A DNA stretch of 64,000 bases, from the NCBI RefSeq assembly GCF_004359985.1, contig NZ_SMRO01000002.1, positions 815,134 through 879,133 on the forward strand, written 5' to 3'. Below are positions 44,663-58,678 of the stretch, in pieces. The DNA comes from Paraburkholderia flava. GTDB lineage: Bacteria > Pseudomonadota > Gammaproteobacteria > Burkholderiales > Burkholderiaceae. The position numbers and the translations under genes are program-made. Every line of letters starts with the position of its first letter. The stretch's first letter is position 1. A model generated the notes under the pieces. The model worked only from the letters and a program-made list of their open reading frames with translations, did no database searches and was not told the origin of the DNA.

Positions 44663-45817
44663 GTGTTGCCGTCTTTTTCTCCCGCTCTGCTCGCGCTCGC
44701 CGACGGCACGGTCTTTCGTGGCTATTCGATCGGCGCCCCTGGTCACACGATTGGCGAAGTCGTCTTCAATACGGCCATCACCGGCTACCAGGAAGTTCTC
44801 ACCGACCCCAGCTATGCAAAGCAGATCGTCACGCTGACGTATCCGCATATCGGCAACGTCGGTGTCAACGCTGAAGACGTCGAAGCTACGAAAGTCCATG
44901 CCGCCGGCCTCATCATCCGCGACCTGCCGGTTCTCGCGTCGAACTTCCGGATGGAACGCACGCTGTCCGACTATCTCGCCGCCGAAGGCGTGGTCGCGAT
45001 CGCCGGCATCGACACTCGCCGCCTGACCCGCGTGCTGCGCGACAAGGGTGCGCAGAACGGCGCGATCGTCGCGGGCTCGACCGATGAAGCGAAGGCGATC
45101 GAACTCGCGCGCTCGTTCCCGGGTCTCGCCGGGATGGATCTCGCAAAGGTCGTGTCGGCCGACAAGCCGTACGAATGGACCGAGACCGAATGGCGTCTCG
45201 GCATCGGCTACGGCAAACAGAACGCACCGAAGTACCGCGTCGTCGCGTTCGACTACGGCGTGAAGCGCAACATCCTGCGCATGCTGGCCGAACGGGGCTG
45301 CCACGTCACGGTGCTGCCTGCACAGTCGAGCGCAGCCGATGCACTGGCGCTCGCACCGGACGGCGTGTTCCTGTCGAACGGTCCCGGCGACCCGGAGCCG
45401 TGCGACTACGCGATCGCTGCCACGAAGGAATTCATCGAGCGCGGCATTCCGACTTTCGGCATCTGTCTCGGCCACCAGATCATGGGCCTTGCGGTCGGCG
45501 CGAAGACGATGAAGATGAAAACCGGCCACCACGGCGCGAACCATCCGGTGAAGGATCTGCGCGACGGGCGTGTCGTGATCACGTCGCAGAACCACGGCTT
45601 CGCGGTCGATGCCGATTCGCTGCCGGCCAACGCCCGCGTGACGCACGTGTCGCTGTTCGACGGCACGCTGCAGGGCTTCGAACTGACCGACCGCCCGGCG
45701 TTCTGCTTCCAGGGTCACCCGGAAGCCTCGCCCGGTCCGAGCGACGTCGGCTATCTGTTCGACCGCTTCACCGCGGCGATGGATGCGAAGAAGGCCGGCA
45801 CGGCTTCCGCGGCATAA
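44663..45817 (+). CDS. carA: Carbamoyl-phosphate synthase small subunit (glutaminase)
   Basis: The class I glutamine amidotransferase that feeds ammonia to CarB for pyrimidine and arginine synthesis. 384 residues. Dimer N-terminal domain [21 protein letters not shown], glutaminase nucleophile in [14 protein letters not shown] (Cys268), and the final His/Glu in [10 protein letters not shown]. Start GTG, with AAGGAG 6 bases upstream; the frame continues a little further up without a ribosome site. carB follows after 127 bp. Confidence 0.97.
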   Translation: MLPSFSPALLALADGTVFRGYSIGAPGHTIGEVVFNTAITGYQEVLTDPSYAKQIVTLTYPHIGNVGVNAEDVEATKVHAAGLIIRDLPVLASNFRMERTLSDYLAAEGVVAIAGIDTRRLTRVLRDKGAQNGAIVAGSTDEAKAIELARSFPGLAGMDLAKVVSADKPYEWTETEWRLGIGYGKQNAPKYRVVAFDYGVKRNILRMLAERGCHVTVLPAQSSAADALALAPDGVFLSNGPGDPEPCDYAIAATKEFIERGIPTFGICLGHQIMGLAVGAKTMKMKTGHHGANHPVKDLRDGRVVITSQNHGFAVDADSLPANARVTHVSLFDGTLQGFELTDRPAFCFQGHPEASPGPSDVGYLFDRFTAAMDAKKAGTASAA

Positions 45818-45861
45818 GCGCCACTCGCGCACAGCACACGGGAGCAGGCGCACGACGCGAA

Positions 45862-45896
45862 GGGACCAGCCCGGGATTCGATCCGGGACCAGCCCG
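45862..45896. repeat. Short direct repeats and hairpin between carA and carB
   Basis: GGGACCAGCCCG occurs twice (45862-45873 and 45885-45896), separated by a stretch that also forms a short CCGGGAT/ATCCGG dyad. It may be an mRNA processing or stability element between the subunit genes. Confidence 0.6.
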
Positions 45897-45944
45897 CGCC
45901 GCGCGCCGACAGAAAGAATTCAGGAATAAATTAGCGAGAGCGTT

Positions 45945-49199
<3,255 letters not shown>

Positions 49200-49230
49200 G
49201 GCTTCGACAATCTGTCAGATGATGTAAGTG

Positions 49231-49324
49231 CCGCGGTTAAGCGGCGTCCCTCCACGTGTCGGCCAGTCAGTTTTACTGCAGCCATGGCGCGTCGGGGATG
49301 CACTTAACCGCGGTGATTTTTTTT
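49231..49324 (+). terminator. Terminator-like leader upstream of greA
   Basis: An 11-bp perfect inverted repeat, CCGCGGTTAAG (49231-49241) and CTTAACCGCGG (49303-49313), with a 61-nt loop, is followed almost at once by eight T residues (49317-49324), and then the greA ATG 30 bp later. It can be the carAB terminator, or an attenuator releasing a small leader RNA, as known for greA in enterobacteria. Confidence 0.6.
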
Positions 49325-49353
49325 ACGGCTGTTTTTTGCCACTAGAGTTGTTT

Positions 49354-49830
49354 ATGAGCACTATTCCCTTGACGAAGCGCGGCGCGGATCAGCTGCGCGA
49401 CGAACTTCAGCGTCTGAAATCGGTAGAGCGTCCGTCGGTGATCAATTCGATCGCCGAGGCGCGCGCGCAGGGCGACCTGTCCGAAAACGCGGAATACGAT
49501 GCCGCAAAAGAGAAGCAGGGCTTCATTGAAGGCCGTATTGCGGATATCGAATCGAAGCTGGCTGGCGCGCAGGTCATCGATCCTTCATCGCTCGACGCGG
49601 ATGGTCGCATCGTGTTCGGCGCGACCGTCGAACTCGAAGACCTCGGTTCCGGCGCAACGGTGACCTATCAGATCGTCGGCGACGACGAAGCGGATCTCGA
49701 ACATGGCCTCATCTCGGTCAGCTCGCCGATCGCTCGTGCGTTGATCGGTAAATCGGAAGGCGATGTTGCATCGGTGCAGGCACCCAGCGGCGTGCGCGAA
49801 TACGAGATCATCGCGGTTCGCTACGTTTGA
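49354..49830 (+). CDS. greA: Transcription elongation factor GreA
   Basis: GreA enters the RNA polymerase secondary channel and triggers transcript cleavage in backtracked complexes. 158 residues, with the N-terminal coiled coil ([17 protein letters not shown] to [15 protein letters not shown]) carrying the acidic tip [17 protein letters not shown], and the C-terminal globular domain ([10 protein letters not shown] to YEIIAVRYV). The ATG at 49354 is the canonical start; the upstream in-frame sequence is the terminator-like leader. Confidence 0.97.
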   Translation: MSTIPLTKRGADQLRDELQRLKSVERPSVINSIAEARAQGDLSENAEYDAAKEKQGFIEGRIADIESKLAGAQVIDPSSLDADGRIVFGATVELEDLGSGATVTYQIVGDDEADLEHGLISVSSPIARALIGKSEGDVASVQAPSGVREYEIIAVRYV

Positions 49831-49847
49831 ACGCCGTCGTGTCGACC

Positions 49848-50342
49848 ATGCCCCATCGGGTGTTCCGGCTGCTGACCGTGTTGTGGGTCGGCAGCATGCT
49901 GACCATCGGTTATGTCGCGGCACCGGTGCTGTTCACGTCGCTCGACCGGATGGCGGCCGGCGCGGTGGCTGCCCAGCTGTTTCGCATCGAAGGGATGACG
50001 GGCGCGGTATGCGGTGTCCTGCTGCTCGTGCTCGCCAACCGGCTGGTGCGTCTCGGCGACGACACGTATCGCCGGCTGCGCTGGCTGGTGGCGGGCATGC
50101 TGCTGTGTGTGCTGATCGGTTATTTCGCGCTGCAGCCGTTCATGAATGCGCTGCGCATGGACGCGCTCAATGCGGGTGTGGACGTCGGCCACTCGGCCTA
50201 TGCGACACGCTTCGGTATTCTGCACGGCGTGTCGAGCTTGTTTTATCTGATCGAGAGCCTGCTGGGTCTCGTGCTCGTGTGGAAGCTGCCGGCTGGCGCC
50301 GGCATGTTATCCGCAGTGGAGCAGGGGCAGCGCGCGCGTTAG
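49848..50342 (+). CDS. DUF4149 family membrane protein
   Basis: A 164-residue membrane protein with four helices (RVFRLLTVLWVGSMLTIGYVAAPVLF, AVCGVLLLVLANRLV, LVAGMLLCVLIGYFAL and a last helix LFYLIESLLGLVLVW). The conserved FGILHGVSSLFYL fits the DUF4149 family; function unknown. Start taken at the ATG at 49848; a TTG overlapping the greA stop is also possible. It is probably co-transcribed with greA. Confidence 0.82.
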   Translation: MPHRVFRLLTVLWVGSMLTIGYVAAPVLFTSLDRMAAGAVAAQLFRIEGMTGAVCGVLLLVLANRLVRLGDDTYRRLRWLVAGMLLCVLIGYFALQPFMNALRMDALNAGVDVGHSAYATRFGILHGVSSLFYLIESLLGLVLVWKLPAGAGMLSAVEQGQRAR

Positions 50343-50385
50343 TCGTTAGAAAAGACGCGCGCCGCTCGCTGTGAGTTACTTCGAC

Positions 50386-50922
50386 TTACTTCGACGACTG
50401 GTGCTGGCGCTTTGCGCTGGTCTGCCGCTTCTTCGCCCGCTTGATGTTGCCGCCGGCGGTCACGCGTTCGTTGCCGCGCACGACCATCTTTTGCGCTTTC
50501 GGACGACGCACCGGGCTATCCGTCGGCTTGACGACCTTCACGACGCGCGGCGCACGGCCCTTGCCGGTTTTCGTTTCGGCGGCAGCGGCTTCGCGTGCGC
50601 TCGGCGGCATGGTGCTACGGCGGCCTCGCGTGGCCGGTTCGGGAGCGCCTTCCGGCTTCCAGATCACCAGCAGCTTGCCGATGTGCTGGATCGGCGCGGC
50701 CTTCAGGCGGTCGCAGATTTCGTCGTAGATCGCGATCCGTTCTTCGCGTTCGTCGCCGAACACGCGGATCTTGATCAGTTGATGCGCGGCAAGGTGGACC
50801 TTGATTTCGGTGAGCACCGCGTCGGTGAGCCCTTCGGCCCCGACGAGCACCACCGGTTTCAGCGCGTGCGCCTGGGAGCGCAACTCGGCGCGTTGATCGG
50901 AAGAGACAGTGAGGGCTGGCAT
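50386..50922 (-). CDS. YhbY-family RNA-binding protein with basic C-terminal extension
   Basis: The N-terminal 95 residues are a CRS1/YhbY (CRM) domain: LRSQAHALKPVVLVGAEGLTDAVLTEIKVHLAAHQLIKIRV, with the GxxG-like loop VGAEG. CRM proteins bind pre-50S ribosomal RNA. The remaining 80 residues are a Lys/Arg/Ala-rich tail (GGNIKRAKKRQTSAKRQ) lacking in the short E. coli homolog; it could be disordered RNA-contacting sequence. It is divergent from rlmE, a frequent pairing. Confidence 0.9.
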   Translation of the reverse strand: MPALTVSSDQRAELRSQAHALKPVVLVGAEGLTDAVLTEIKVHLAAHQLIKIRVFGDEREERIAIYDEICDRLKAAPIQHIGKLLVIWKPEGAPEPATRGRRSTMPPSAREAAAAETKTGKGRAPRVVKVVKPTDSPVRRPKAQKMVVRGNERVTAGGNIKRAKKRQTSAKRQHQSSK

Positions 50923-51136
50923 GAGGGTATGAAAGACTCGACTAAAATGGCGCCGCTGTGGTCCGGCTGTCTGCGCGACGATGTCGGCAGGAGCGGGTGG
51001 AGTGCGTAGCGGGGAAAATCCGAGGGAAAAACCCGGGCCTATGCGCCCGGAACGTCGCCCGGCAGGCGGCAGCCGCGTAAATTAAACGCGTATTATCCGC
51101 AAAAGCGCGGCATTACGCAGCAAGAGTTCATCATTA

Positions 51137-51799
51137 ATGGCAAAAAACCGTTTCAACCACTCGTGGCTGCATGACCACATCAACGACCCGTACGTGAAGA
51201 TGGCGCAGCGGGAAGGCTATCGCGCCCGCGCGGCCTACAAGCTGAAGGAAATCGACGAGCAGGACAAGCTGATCCAGCCCGGCCAGGTGATCGTCGATCT
51301 CGGCGCGACCCCCGGCAGCTGGAGTCAGTACGTGCGCAACAAGCTCGCGCTCGGTGCGAAGCGCGACGCGACGCGGGAAGGCGGAATCGACGGCACGGTG
51401 ATTGCGCTCGACCTGCTGCCGATGGAGCCGATCGCCGACGTCCATTTCATCCTCGGCGATTTCCGCGAAGACAGCGTGCTCGCGCAACTCGAAGAAGTGT
51501 TGGGCGAGCGTCCGGTAGACCTTGTAATTTCGGATATGGCGCCCAACCTGTCGGGAGTGGCGATCGCGGACGCCGCGCGTATCGAGCACGTTTGCGATCT
51601 CGCGCTGGAATTCTCGCAGAACCACCTGAAGCCAGATGGTGCCCTTTTAGTCAAATGTTTTCACGGCAGCGGGTATAGCCAGATTGTCGAGAAGTTCAAG
51701 CAACAATTTAAAACGGTTGCTGCCCGCAAGCCGAAGGCGTCGCGGGATAAATCGTCTGAAACGTTTATTTTAGGTCGGCATTTGAAACGGCCCCGATGA
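51137..51799 (+). CDS. rlmE: 23S rRNA (uridine 2552 2'-O) methyltransferase
   Basis: RlmE (FtsJ/RrmJ) methylates U2552 in the A-site loop of 23S rRNA late in 50S assembly. 220 residues; SAM motif [12 protein letters not shown], the catalytic K-D-K-E pattern with [24 protein letters not shown] and [10 protein letters not shown]. It lies upstream of ftsH as in many proteobacteria. Confidence 0.96.
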   Translation: MAKNRFNHSWLHDHINDPYVKMAQREGYRARAAYKLKEIDEQDKLIQPGQVIVDLGATPGSWSQYVRNKLALGAKRDATREGGIDGTVIALDLLPMEPIADVHFILGDFREDSVLAQLEEVLGERPVDLVISDMAPNLSGVAIADAARIEHVCDLALEFSQNHLKPDGALLVKCFHGSGYSQIVEKFKQQFKTVAARKPKASRDKSSETFILGRHLKRPR

Positions 51800-51979
51800 C
51801 GGGCGCAACTGCGCGGCGCAGGTCCTCCGGAAAGCCCGGAGATGCCCGCCGGAGCCCCGTCGGGCGCTATTTGTGCAGTAGCGATTCGTTATGACAGTCC
51901 TCGGCGTACTGGATTAGAATGCCTGAGTGGTGCCGCAAGGCAAATGTAGGCGCCCGTCTATGAGTGAAGGAGTGGTGCT

Positions 51980-53875
51980 TTGAACAACAACATGTTTTCG
52001 AAGGCAGCAGTGTGGCTGGTTATCGCACTGGTGCTGTTTACGGTGTTCAAGCAATTTGACAAGCCCCGTGTCCAGGAAGGCGTTTCGTATTCGCAATTCA
52101 TGGACGACGCGAAGAACGGCAAGGTCAAGAGCGTCACCGTTCAGGGGCGGAGTCTCACCGTCACTCCCGCTGAAGGCCAGAAGTACCAGATCGTGTCGCC
52201 GGGCGACATCTGGATGGTCGGCGACCTGATGAAGTACGGCGTGCAGGTCAGCGGCAAGGCTGATGAAGAACCGAGCCTGCTGGTTTCCGCACTGACCTAC
52301 CTCGGGCCGACCATTCTGCTCATCGGGTTCTGGTTCTACATGATGCGACAGATGCAGGGGGGCGGGAAAGGCGGCGCGTTCTCGTTCGGCAAATCCCGCG
52401 CACGTCTGATCGACGAAAACAACAACGCCATCAATTTCACCGACGTCGCCGGTTGCGACGAAGCCAAGGAAGAAGTGTCCGAACTGGTCGACTTCCTCCG
52501 CGATCCGCAAAAATTCCAGAAGCTCGGCGGCCGCATTCCGCGCGGCGTGCTGCTGGTCGGCCCTCCGGGAACCGGCAAGACGCTGCTCGCCCGCGCGATC
52601 GCGGGTGAAGCGAAGGTGCCGTTCTTCAGCATCTCGGGTTCCGATTTCGTCGAAATGTTCGTCGGCGTGGGCGCGGCCCGCGTGCGCGACATGTTCGAAC
52701 AGGCGAAGAAGCACGCACCGTGCATCGTGTTCATCGACGAAATCGACGCGGTCGGCCGTCATCGTGGCGCCGGCATGGGCGGCGGCAACGACGAACGCGA
52801 GCAGACGCTGAACCAGATGCTCGTCGAGATGGATGGCTTCGAAGCGAATTCCGGCGTGATCGTGATCGCCGCGACCAACCGTTCGGACGTGCTCGACAAG
52901 GCGCTGCTGCGCCCGGGTCGTTTCGACCGTCAGGTCTACGTCGGTCTGCCGGATATCCGCGGCCGCGAACACATCATGAAGGTGCATCTGCGCAAGGTGC
53001 CGATTTCGAACGACGTCGATGCAGCCGTGATCGCACGCGGCACGCCGGGTTTCTCGGGCGCGGACCTCGCGAACCTCGTGAACGAAGCGGCATTGTTCGC
53101 GGCCCGCCGTGGCAAACGCATCGTTGAAATGACGGATTTCGAAGACGCGAAGGACAAGATCTTCATGGGTCCGGAGCGCAAGTCGGCTGTGATCCGCGAA
53201 GAATCGAAGCGTGCGACGGCGTACCACGAGTCGGGCCACGCGGTGATCGCGAAGCTGTTGCCGAAGGCTGACCCGGTGCATAAGGTCACGATCATCCCGC
53301 GCGGTCGCGCGCTGGGCGTGACCTGGCAGCTGCCGGAGCACGACAACGAAACGTATTCGAAGGACTACCTGCTTGACCGTCTCGCCATTCTGTTCGGCGG
53401 TCGTGCTGCGGAAGAAGTGTTCCTGAACCTGCTCAGCACTGGCGCATCGGACGACTTCAACAAGGCGACCACCACCGCCCGTGCAATGGTTGCGCGTTTC
53501 GGCATGACCGATGCGCTTGGACCGATGGTCTACGTCGACGACGAGAACGATGCGTCGCCGTTCGGCCGCGGTTTCACGCGGACGATTTCCGAAGCGACGC
53601 AGCAGAAGGTCGATGCTGAAATCCGCCGCGTGCTCGACGAGCAGTATCACCTCGCGCGTCGTTTGCTCGAAGAGAACCGCGACAAGGTCGAAGCGATGAC
53701 CGCCGCGCTGATGGAGTGGGAAACGATCGACGCCGATCAGATCAACGACATCATGGACGGTCGTCCGCCGCGCTCGCCGAAGACCAGTTCGAGCACGCCG
53801 CCGGCTGGCGATGCACCGTCGGGTGGCAGCACGGGAACCGAAGTCAAGTCAGGTAGCGCTACCGCACCGGCCTGA
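51980..53875 (+). CDS. ftsH: ATP-dependent zinc metalloprotease FtsH
   Basis: An inner-membrane AAA protease that degrades membrane and short-lived regulatory proteins. 631 residues: two N-terminal helices around a periplasmic domain (about 1-125), AAA with Walker A GPPGTGKT, Walker [16 protein letters not shown] and the SRH region, and the zinc protease HESGH. The Ser/Thr/Pro/Gly-rich C-terminal tail is usual. Start is TTG, with AAGGAG 7 bases upstream; MNNNMFSK is the usual N-terminus in the genus. Confidence 0.97.
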   Translation: MNNNMFSKAAVWLVIALVLFTVFKQFDKPRVQEGVSYSQFMDDAKNGKVKSVTVQGRSLTVTPAEGQKYQIVSPGDIWMVGDLMKYGVQVSGKADEEPSLLVSALTYLGPTILLIGFWFYMMRQMQGGGKGGAFSFGKSRARLIDENNNAINFTDVAGCDEAKEEVSELVDFLRDPQKFQKLGGRIPRGVLLVGPPGTGKTLLARAIAGEAKVPFFSISGSDFVEMFVGVGAARVRDMFEQAKKHAPCIVFIDEIDAVGRHRGAGMGGGNDEREQTLNQMLVEMDGFEANSGVIVIAATNRSDVLDKALLRPGRFDRQVYVGLPDIRGREHIMKVHLRKVPISNDVDAAVIARGTPGFSGADLANLVNEAALFAARRGKRIVEMTDFEDAKDKIFMGPERKSAVIREESKRATAYHESGHAVIAKLLPKADPVHKVTIIPRGRALGVTWQLPEHDNETYSKDYLLDRLAILFGGRAAEEVFLNLLSTGASDDFNKATTTARAMVARFGMTDALGPMVYVDDENDASPFGRGFTRTISEATQQKVDAEIRRVLDEQYHLARRLLEENRDKVEAMTAALMEWETIDADQINDIMDGRPPRSPKTSSSTPPAGDAPSGGSTGTEVKSGSATAPA

Positions 53876-53893
53876 CGCGAACCGCCTCAGAGC

Positions 53894-53926
53894 ACGGGCC
53901 GGTGTGATACACACCGGCCCGTTTTG
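53894..53926 (+). terminator. Terminator after ftsH
   Basis: A perfect 13-bp GC-rich stem (53894-53906 with 53910-53922), ATA loop and T tail. It overlaps the earliest possible folP start, which argues for a later folP start. Confidence 0.9.
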
Positions 53927-53959
53927 CATTCAACCGTCGCTCACCCGTTCGTGCCATTC

Positions 53960-54847
53960 GTGTCCAACGCCGCTTCATCGTCTTCTGCCGTTCCGGGTCC
54001 GCTGCAATGCGGACGCTTCACGCTGTCGTTCGAACGCCCGCTCGTGATGGGCATCCTGAACGTCACGCCCGATTCGTTTTCCGACGGCGGCCGCTATGTT
54101 GCGCGCGACGAAGCGCTGCGGCAGGCCGAGCGGATGATGCTCGACGGCGCGGATCTGCTGGACATCGGCGGTGAGTCGACGCGGCCCGGTGCGCCGCCGG
54201 TTCCGCTCGACGAAGAACTCGAACGCGTCGTGCCGCTCGTCGAGGCATTGCGTGGCGCGAACGTGCCGCTGTCGATCGATACCTACAAGCCCGACGTGAT
54301 GCGCGAAGCGCTTGCGGCCGGCGCGGACATGATCAACGACGTGTGGGGCTTCCGGATGTCCGGCGCGATCGACGCCGTGCGCGACAGCGCATGCGGCCTG
54401 TGCGTGATGCACATGCTGGGCGAGCCGCGCACGATGCAGCTGGGCGAGCCCGCCTACGAAGACGTGGTAACCGACGTACGCGACTTTCTCGAGGCGCGCG
54501 TCACGGCGCTGCGCGAGGCCGGCGTCGCGCAGGCTCGCATCAGCGTCGACCCGGGCTTCGGTTTCGGCAAGACGGTCATCGAACAGAATTACGCATTGCT
54601 CGCGCGTCTCACGCAGACCGCGCCGCGCACGACTCCGCCGATGCCGGTGCTCGCCGGGATGTCGCGCAAATCGATGCTAGGTGCCGTCACGGGCCGCGCT
54701 GCCGGCGAGCGGCTCGCGGCGAGCGTCGCCGCTGCGGTGTGCGCGGCCGAGCGAGGCGCGGCGATCATCCGTGTGCACGATGTTGCGCAGACCGTCGACG
54801 CGTTGAAAGTCTGGAGCGCGATGTGCGACGCGGCGCATCGCGGCTGA
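53960..54847 (+). CDS. folP: Dihydropteroate synthase
   Basis: DHPS joins p-aminobenzoate to the pterin diphosphate in folate synthesis and is the target of sulfonamides. Signatures [15 protein letters not shown] and [16 protein letters not shown] are intact, as is the [11 protein letters not shown] segment. The start is uncertain: GTG at 53960 or 53951, without a clear ribosome site; the TTG further upstream lies in the ftsH terminator. No folE or folB neighbour. Confidence 0.95.
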   Translation: MSNAASSSSAVPGPLQCGRFTLSFERPLVMGILNVTPDSFSDGGRYVARDEALRQAERMMLDGADLLDIGGESTRPGAPPVPLDEELERVVPLVEALRGANVPLSIDTYKPDVMREALAAGADMINDVWGFRMSGAIDAVRDSACGLCVMHMLGEPRTMQLGEPAYEDVVTDVRDFLEARVTALREAGVAQARISVDPGFGFGKTVIEQNYALLARLTQTAPRTTPPMPVLAGMSRKSMLGAVTGRAAGERLAASVAAAVCAAERGAAIIRVHDVAQTVDALKVWSAMCDAAHRG

Positions 54848-54881
54848 ACGAACCCTTCAAGCAAGAGAGGAAAGAATCACA

Positions 54882-56240
54882 ATGGCACGTCGCTATTTCG
54901 GTACGGATGGGATTCGCGGCAAGGTCGGCGATGCGCCGATCACACCGGATTTCGTGTTGCGGCTCGGCTATGCGGCGGGCAAGGTGCTGGCCGGCGCGGA
55001 CCGCTGGGCGCGCACCGGTACGCGGCCCACGGTGCTGATCGGCAAGGACACGCGGGTGTCCGGCTACATGCTCGAAGCGGCGCTCGAGTCGGGCTTTTCC
55101 GCGGCCGGTGTCGACGTAATGCTGGCTGGTCCGATGCCGACGCCGGGTGTCGCGTACCTGACGCGCGCACTGCGTCTTGCTGCAGGCGTCGTGATCAGCG
55201 CGTCGCACAACCCGTACTACGACAACGGCATCAAGTTCTTCTCCGCAGACGGCAACAAGCTGCCCGACGAAGTCGAACTGCAGATCGAAGAGCAGCTGGA
55301 CCGGCCGCTCGACTGTGCGGCATCGGAACAACTCGGCAAGGCGCGTCGTCTGGATGACGCGGCCGGCCGCTACATCGAGTTCTGCAAGAGCACGTTCCCG
55401 GCCGCATTCGATCTGCGGGGGATGAAGCTCGTCGTCGATTGCGCGCACGGTGCTGCATACGACGTCGCACCGAAGGTGTTCCACGAACTCGGCGCGGACG
55501 TGATCCCGATCGGCGTCGCACCGAACGGCTTCAACATCAACGACGGCGTCGGCGCGACTGCGCCGGACGCATTGGTCCGCGCGGTGCGTGCGAATCGCGC
55601 GGACCTCGGCATCGCGCTCGACGGCGACGCGGACCGCCTGCAGATCGTCGATGCGACCGGCCGTCTCTACAACGGCGACGAGTTGCTGTATGTGCTGGTC
55701 AAGGACCGCATCGTCACCGACGGCAAGGTCGACGGCGCAGTCGGCACGCTGATGACCAACATGGCAGTCGAAGTCGCGCTGCAGCGGCTGGGCGTGAAGT
55801 TCGTCCGCGCGGCGGTCGGCGACCGCTATGTGCTCGAGCAGTTGCGCGAGCACGGCTGGCAGCTGGGCGCGGAAGGCTCGGGCCACATCCTGTCGCTCGA
55901 CCGGCATTCGACCGGCGACGGCATCGTGTCGTCGCTGCTCGTGCTCGCAGCCATTCAGCGCGACGGCCACTCGCTCGCGCATCTACTCGACGGCGTGACG
56001 CTGTTCCCGCAGAAGCTGATCAACGTCCGGATGAAGCCGGGCGCGGACTGGAAGAGCAGCGATGCGATCCGCAAGGCCATCGCCGAGGCCGAGCGCGCGC
56101 TCGACAACCGCGGACGTGTGCTCATCCGCGCGTCGGGCACCGAGCCCGTCCTGCGCGTGATGGTCGAGGCTGAGCGCGAGCGCGACGCAGTCCTGCACGC
56201 GGAAACGATCGCGGACGTCGTTAAGCAGGCTACCGCCTAG
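54882..56240 (+). CDS. glmM: Phosphoglucosamine mutase
   Basis: GlmM converts glucosamine 6-phosphate to glucosamine 1-phosphate for UDP-GlcNAc and thus cell wall and LPS. 452 residues with the phosphoserine loop [18 protein letters not shown], Mg2+ loop [12 protein letters not shown], and the C-terminal phosphate-binding [17 protein letters not shown] with GAGAGG 9 bases upstream. It follows folP by 34 bp, as in most proteobacteria. Confidence 0.97.
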   Translation: MARRYFGTDGIRGKVGDAPITPDFVLRLGYAAGKVLAGADRWARTGTRPTVLIGKDTRVSGYMLEAALESGFSAAGVDVMLAGPMPTPGVAYLTRALRLAAGVVISASHNPYYDNGIKFFSADGNKLPDEVELQIEEQLDRPLDCAASEQLGKARRLDDAAGRYIEFCKSTFPAAFDLRGMKLVVDCAHGAAYDVAPKVFHELGADVIPIGVAPNGFNINDGVGATAPDALVRAVRANRADLGIALDGDADRLQIVDATGRLYNGDELLYVLVKDRIVTDGKVDGAVGTLMTNMAVEVALQRLGVKFVRAAVGDRYVLEQLREHGWQLGAEGSGHILSLDRHSTGDGIVSSLLVLAAIQRDGHSLAHLLDGVTLFPQKLINVRMKPGADWKSSDAIRKAIAEAERALDNRGRVLIRASGTEPVLRVMVEAERERDAVLHAETIADVVKQATA

Positions 56241-56437
56241 TTATTCATTCAAACGCAGTCCACACCAAACTGGCGCAGCGGTGCGCGGCATTGTGCCGCA
56301 CCGCCCGCGCAGCCATCCCTGCGTCGCGCAAACGTTCGCTCCCCGCTTTTCTTCGCCTAATCTCTACCAAAGCGTCGAAAACGCCGCTTCCCTGGCATTT
56401 TCCCGATGCGCTTCGCCTTTCACCACCGTAATTAGAC

Positions 56438-56478
56438 TGTCACGTCAGCTTCACGGATAGTCATGTTACTGTCATAAA
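56438..56478 (+). promoter_or_regulatory. Pho box upstream of pstS
   Basis: TGTCAC-type repeats (TGTCAC at 56438, CTTCAC at 56449, AGTCAT at 56459 and TGTCAT at 56470) are spaced 11, 10 and 11 bp apart, the pattern bound by PhoB dimers. They end 54 bp upstream of the pstS start and probably activate the operon under phosphate limitation through the PhoB encoded 5 kb downstream. Confidence 0.85.
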
Positions 56479-56531
56479 GAGACCCTAAGCTTCGCGGTGT
56501 CGTGTCATCCGCTCACACCACTGGAGGTCTC

Positions 56532-57563
56532 ATGAAATTGATGCAAACCGCGCTCGCTGGCATGGCTGGCGCGCTCTTCGCGATCGCAGCGCAAGCCGCC
56601 GACGTTACCGGCGCGGGCAGCACCTTCGCAGCACCGATCTACACGAAATGGGCTGACGCCTATCAAAAGTCGGGCGGCGGCAAGATCAACTATCAAGGTA
56701 TCGGTTCGTCGGGCGGCATCAAGCAGATCGTCGCGAAGACGGTCGATTTCGCTGGTTCGGACGCTCCGCTGAAGGACGACGAACTCGCGAAGGATGGCCT
56801 GTTCCAGTTCCCGACGGTGGTGGGCGGCGTCGTGCCGGCGATCAACGTGCCGGGCGTGAAGCCGGGCGAACTGGCTCTGTCGGGTGAAGTGCTCGGCGAC
56901 ATCTATCTGGGCAAGATCAAGAAGTGGAACGACCCGGCAATCGCCGCGCTGAACCCGAAGGTCAAGCTGCCGGATACGGACATCGCCGTGGTCCGCCGCG
57001 CTGACGGTTCGGGCACCAGCTTCATCTGGACGAACTACCTGTCGAAGGTGAACCCGGAATGGAAGTCGAAGGTCGGCGAAGGCACGACGGTCAACTGGCC
57101 GGTCGGTACGGGCGGCAAGGGTAACGACGGCGTCGCTGCATTCGTGCAACGTCTGCCGGGCGCAATCGGCTATGTGGAATGGGCGTACGCCAAGCAAAAC
57201 CACATGACGTACACGTCGATGAAGAACGAGTCGGGCAACGTGGTCGAGCCGACGACGGACACGTTCAAGGCCGCCGCTGCCGGCGCCGACTGGAAGAAGT
57301 CGTTCTACCAGATCCTGACGAACGAGCCGGGCAAGAACGCATGGCCGGTCGTCGGCGCGACGTTCGTGCTGCTGCACACCGCGCAGGACAAGCCGGATCA
57401 AGGCAAGGAAACGCTGAAGTTCTTCGACTGGGCGTTCAAGAACGGCGGCTCGGCTGCAGACGATCTGGACTACATCTCGCTGCCGTCGTCGGTGGTGAGC
57501 GAAATCCGTTCGCAATGGAAGGAAAAGGTCAAGGATACGTCGGGCAAGGCAATCGCCGAGTAA
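56532..57563 (+). CDS. pstS: Periplasmic phosphate-binding protein PstS
   Basis: The binding protein of the high-affinity Pst phosphate transporter. A signal peptide ([24 protein letters not shown]) precedes a type II periplasmic binding fold; [31 protein letters not shown] and [16 protein letters not shown] are PstS signatures, including phosphate-contacting Ser, Asp and Arg. 343 residues. GGAGG lies 4 bases before the ATG. It is first gene of the pst-pho block, behind a Pho box. Confidence 0.97.
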   Translation: MKLMQTALAGMAGALFAIAAQAADVTGAGSTFAAPIYTKWADAYQKSGGGKINYQGIGSSGGIKQIVAKTVDFAGSDAPLKDDELAKDGLFQFPTVVGGVVPAINVPGVKPGELALSGEVLGDIYLGKIKKWNDPAIAALNPKVKLPDTDIAVVRRADGSGTSFIWTNYLSKVNPEWKSKVGEGTTVNWPVGTGGKGNDGVAAFVQRLPGAIGYVEWAYAKQNHMTYTSMKNESGNVVEPTTDTFKAAAAGADWKKSFYQILTNEPGKNAWPVVGATFVLLHTAQDKPDQGKETLKFFDWAFKNGGSAADDLDYISLPSSVVSEIRSQWKEKVKDTSGKAIAE

Positions 57564-57676
57564 GCGTCGTCCAATAGTTGTGTGACCCGCCGCCCGGCCG
57601 CGCGAAAACGCGCGACCGGGCGGCTGCAGTACCGGCGGCCGGCATCGTGTCGCGCCGCATTCGGAAACAGGCTCTC

Positions 57677-58678
57677 ATGTCCGACATCCAATTCGTGTCG
57701 AGCGCGCCCGGCTCAAGACCGCCCGGCAGCGCAGCACAACAGAAAGCCCCCAGCCGGGCCGGCGATGTGATCTTCGGCGGCCTTGCACGGTTCTCCGCGA
57801 TCGTGACCCTGCTGTTGCTCGGCGGCATCATCGTCTCGCTGATCGTCGCCTCGTGGCCGTCGATCCACCAGTTCGGTTTCAGCTTTCTCTGGACCGCCGA
57901 CTGGGATCCACCCAGCAAGCAGTTCGGCGCGCTCGTCCCGATCTACGGCACGATCGCCACGTCGGTCATCGCACTCGTCATCGCCGTGCCGGTCAGCTTC
58001 GGCATCGCGCTCTTCCTCACTGAACTGTCGCCCGCGTGGCTGCGTCGTCCGCTCGGCATCGCGATCGAACTGCTCGCCGCGATTCCGTCGATCGTCTACG
58101 GGATGTGGGGTCTGCTCGTGTTCGCGCCGATCTTCGCGACGTACTTCGAAAAGCCGCTCGGCCAGTTGCTCGGCGGCATGCCCGTGGTGGGTGCGCTGTT
58201 CCGCGGAGCACCGATCGGTATCGGCATCCTGTGCGCCGGCGTGATCCTCGCGATCATGATCATTCCGTACATCGCCGCCGTGATGCGCGACGTGTTCGAA
58301 GTGACGCCCGTGCTGCTGAAGGAATCGGCTTACGGCATCGGTTGCACGACGTGGGAAGTGATGTGGAAGATCGTGTTGCCGTTCACGAAGTCGGGTGTGA
58401 TCGGCGGCGTGATGCTCGGCCTCGGCCGCGCGCTCGGCGAAACGATGGCCGTCACGTTCGTGATCGGCAATACGAATCTGCTCGACAACATCTCGCTGTT
58501 CTCGCCGGGTAACAGCATCACGTCGGCGCTCGCGAACGAATTCGCGGAAGCCGATCCCGGCCTGCACATGTCGGCGCTGATGGAACTGGGGCTGATCCTC
58601 TTCGTGATTACCTTCATCGTGCTGACGATCTCCAAACTGATGCTGCTGCGTCTCGAGAAAGGGGAGGGCGCGAAATGA
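57677..58678 (+). CDS. pstC: Phosphate ABC transporter permease PstC
   Basis: One of the two membrane subunits of the Pst importer. 333 residues with six helices; the cytoplasmic loop with [14 protein letters not shown] (EAA-type coupling motif) and [11 protein letters not shown] are typical. Start by the MSDIQF methionine; the upstream frame is not family-like. Its stop overlaps the pstA start (ATGA). Confidence 0.96.
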   Translation: MSDIQFVSSAPGSRPPGSAAQQKAPSRAGDVIFGGLARFSAIVTLLLLGGIIVSLIVASWPSIHQFGFSFLWTADWDPPSKQFGALVPIYGTIATSVIALVIAVPVSFGIALFLTELSPAWLRRPLGIAIELLAAIPSIVYGMWGLLVFAPIFATYFEKPLGQLLGGMPVVGALFRGAPIGIGILCAGVILAIMIIPYIAAVMRDVFEVTPVLLKESAYGIGCTTWEVMWKIVLPFTKSGVIGGVMLGLGRALGETMAVTFVIGNTNLLDNISLFSPGNSITSALANEFAEADPGLHMSALMELGLILFVITFIVLTISKLMLLRLEKGEGAK

